Shown here piece by piece: positions 40,600 to 41,813 of a DNA stretch of 41,813 bases. This DNA comes from Promethearchaeota archaeon (GTDB lineage: Archaea > Asgardarchaeota > Lokiarchaeia > Sigynarchaeales > SOKP01), in contig JAEOTW010000033.1 of the NCBI GenBank assembly GCA_016839655.1, forward strand, positions 1 through 41,813. The letters run 5' to 3'. The position numbers and the translations under genes are program-made. The notes beneath the pieces were generated by a model. The model had not been told where the DNA came from. It did no database searches and saw nothing but the letters and a program-made list of their open reading frames with translations. Position 1 is the stretch's first letter; every line of letters starts with the position of its first letter.

Positions 40600-41813
40600 C
40601 TAAGTTCGATAGTCAACACTTGGAAGTTTATTTATAGGGTAAGGTAAATATGCATCATCAGGAATAGGATCAATGTAACACTTCCTAAAGTTTGAATCTT
40701 GCATTCTACAAAATGGAACTTTATGATTATAAGCAGGGTGTTTTACCATTCGCATCCATATCTTTTTTAGTGATTCTTTTCGAATATTTCCAAATGAAAG
40801 AGGCGCGAAATCACAAGGACAAATATCTCCATAAGCAGAAGCATAGAATTGAATATTTCCTCCTAAACATCCGATTCCCGATAAGTAAGACTCTACAGAA
40901 TTTTGCCAACTTTGTGATGATAGCGGCGGGAGTTCACTCTTACTGAATTTTTCAGCCGAGAATTGATGTAAATCTTCCCTCAGTTTAAAAGTTAACATTT
41001 CACTTGTATCATGCAGCATTTTTCCAGTTGGAACACAATCGAAAAGCATTAAATTATGAAGCCTTAATTCTTTAGCGTATTTATATAACTGTCTATAAAT
41101 ACCTTTTTCGGCACCTGAGCGGGTAGCATATGATGAGAATCCCGCAAAAATTCCTTTTGATTTTGCTCTTAAAAGACCTTCGATTGCAATCTCGAAGAGC
41201 CCAGGCTTACCTCGTAAACTATCGTGTTCTTCTGGATTAGGTGAGTCTATACTCAAAAAAACTGAATAAAGACCCGCATCCGCAAGTTTCTCCACATTTT
41301 CATCTGTGAGAAACTCTCCATTCGTAAACATTACAGGCATTGCTTTCTTATCATCTACATAAGATATAAGCTCAAAAAGGTCATTCCGTAATAAAGGTTC
41401 TCCTCCTGTAAAAGCAATAATGGTTACTCCTAATTTCTGAGCCTCGTCAATTAGCTTTTTTGCCTCTTCTGTGGAAAGGTATTTCTGATTTTCCCTAAGA
41501 TGCTTTCCAGCACTGCAATGAACACATTTACATTGGCAATTATACGTCACAGCAAATGTCATTGCTAAGGGAAATGGATAAGGCATCAGTTGTGATTTTA
41601 TTAATCCTTTTAAAGCACGAAACATAGGTTTGCTACCGACTGGGGGAGCAAACGTGTTTGCAACCTGATACTTTCCTTTCCATTTACCAATATTAGTATA
41701 TTGTTTATAGAAATTTGCTTGTAAGAGGAGCATAAAAACTAAACGGTATACCACAAATCTATCGAGGATAGGATTGAGAATCCCTGAACCTTTTACTTGG
41801 CCTGACTCAAGCT
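40600..41813 (-). CDS. Radical SAM protein with SPASM-like C-terminus (5' end outside window)
   Basis: At least 404 codons of a radical SAM enzyme. The [4Fe-4S]-binding motif is CQCKCVHC, i.e. CxxxCxxC, in TYNCQCKCVHCSAG, followed by IAFTGGEPLLRNDL (SAM-binding GGEP) and FLSIDSPNPEEHDSLRG. Towards the C-terminus are CLGGN, CPCDFAPLSFGNI and a final CRMQD...C, Cys-rich like an auxiliary cluster (SPASM/twitch). The frame is open to the window edge through ILNPILDRFVVYRLVFMLL, so the gene probably begins beyond 41813; GTG 41754 has no SD and would be a fallback. It resembles archaeal heme/peptide-modifying radical SAM proteins; the substrate is unknown. Confidence 0.87.
   Translation of the reverse strand, partial: LESGQVKGSGILNPILDRFVVYRLVFMLLLQANFYKQYTNIGKWKGKYQVANTFAPPVGSKPMFRALKGLIKSQLMPYPFPLAMTFAVTYNCQCKCVHCSAGKHLRENQKYLSTEEAKKLIDEAQKLGVTIIAFTGGEPLLRNDLFELISYVDDKKAMPVMFTNGEFLTDENVEKLADAGLYSVFLSIDSPNPEEHDSLRGKPGLFEIAIEGLLRAKSKGIFAGFSSYATRSGAEKGIYRQLYKYAKELRLHNLMLFDCVPTGKMLHDTSEMLTFKLREDLHQFSAEKFSKSELPPLSSQSWQNSVESYLSGIGCLGGNIQFYASAYGDICPCDFAPLSFGNIRKESLKKIWMRMVKHPAYNHKVPFCRMQDSNFRKCYIDPIPDDAYLPYPINKLPSVDYRT

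Noticed and set aside
1..41813. tRNA, rRNA, CRISPR arrays, insertion sequences
   Set aside because: I looked for T-loop-like GGTTCGA stretches outside genes, regularly spaced direct repeats and transposase motifs and found none. A covariance-model scan could still find a small RNA.

Overview
The window is AT-rich, densely packed archaeal DNA. It has an Alba chromatin gene at its left edge, a Sec11-type (Ser/His) signal peptidase, archaeal TATA-like promoters, Shine-Dalgarno (SD) sequences of the GGTGA type, a thiolase/DUF35 pair and no bacterial-style promoters. Many acyl-CoA and cobalamin-dependent enzymes, membrane-anchored beta-propeller surface proteins and small zinc-ribbon proteins fit an anaerobic, amino-acid or fatty-acid degrading archaeon, most likely Asgard/Lokiarchaeia (Promethearchaeota). 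That placement is inferred, not tested by a search.

Layout. 1-1300: partial alba, then three tandem 2-TM mini-proteins. 1445-7085: signal peptidase, zinc-ribbon proteins, a DAGK-type lipid kinase, a methyltransferase and an M28 peptidase. 7176-11262: DUF35 + thiolase, MFS transporter, DUF3795 protein and cobalamin adenosyltransferase. 11445-14998: a repeat surface protein divergent from a CoA-transferase-like A/B pair. 15002-19310: a membrane-anchored two-winged-helix regulator, a membrane methyltransferase, three 4-TM paralogues and an LVIVD propeller protein. 19529-28222: one long minus-strand operon with an SCP2-like protein, three 2-hydroxyacyl-CoA-dehydratase-family proteins, a FAD oxidase, a GlcF/HdrD-like Fe-S protein, a small acetyl-CoA-synthase-like protein and a CooC-type ATPase. 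28470-31411: SBBP propeller protein, zinc-ribbon protein and ferredoxin-nitroreductase. 31484-34618: B12 acyl-CoA mutase large and small subunits plus MeaB. 34732-41813: DUF1801 protein, wHTH/ferredoxin protein, acyltransferase, MscS, CorA, MBL hydrolase and a radical SAM enzyme cut by the window edge.

Four things stand out. (1) At least seven genes have no usable ATG/GTG/TTG start but have an SD 6-8 nt before an in-frame ATT or ATA; conventional start calling beheads them, including the P-loop of the adenosyltransferase. (2) A conserved 29-bp promoter element occurs six times on the minus strand, upstream of the 4-TM, propeller and methyltransferase/regulator units and of the dehydratase operon. 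(3) The B12 mutase and the CoA-transferase-like beta subunit both lack residues that define the textbook activities. (4) The dehydratase operon lacks the usual ASKHA activator but ends in an ACS-like protein plus a Ni-type CooC ATPase, an assembly I do not recognise as described. No tRNA, rRNA, CRISPR array or insertion sequence was found. No gene-free stretch exceeds 300 bases.
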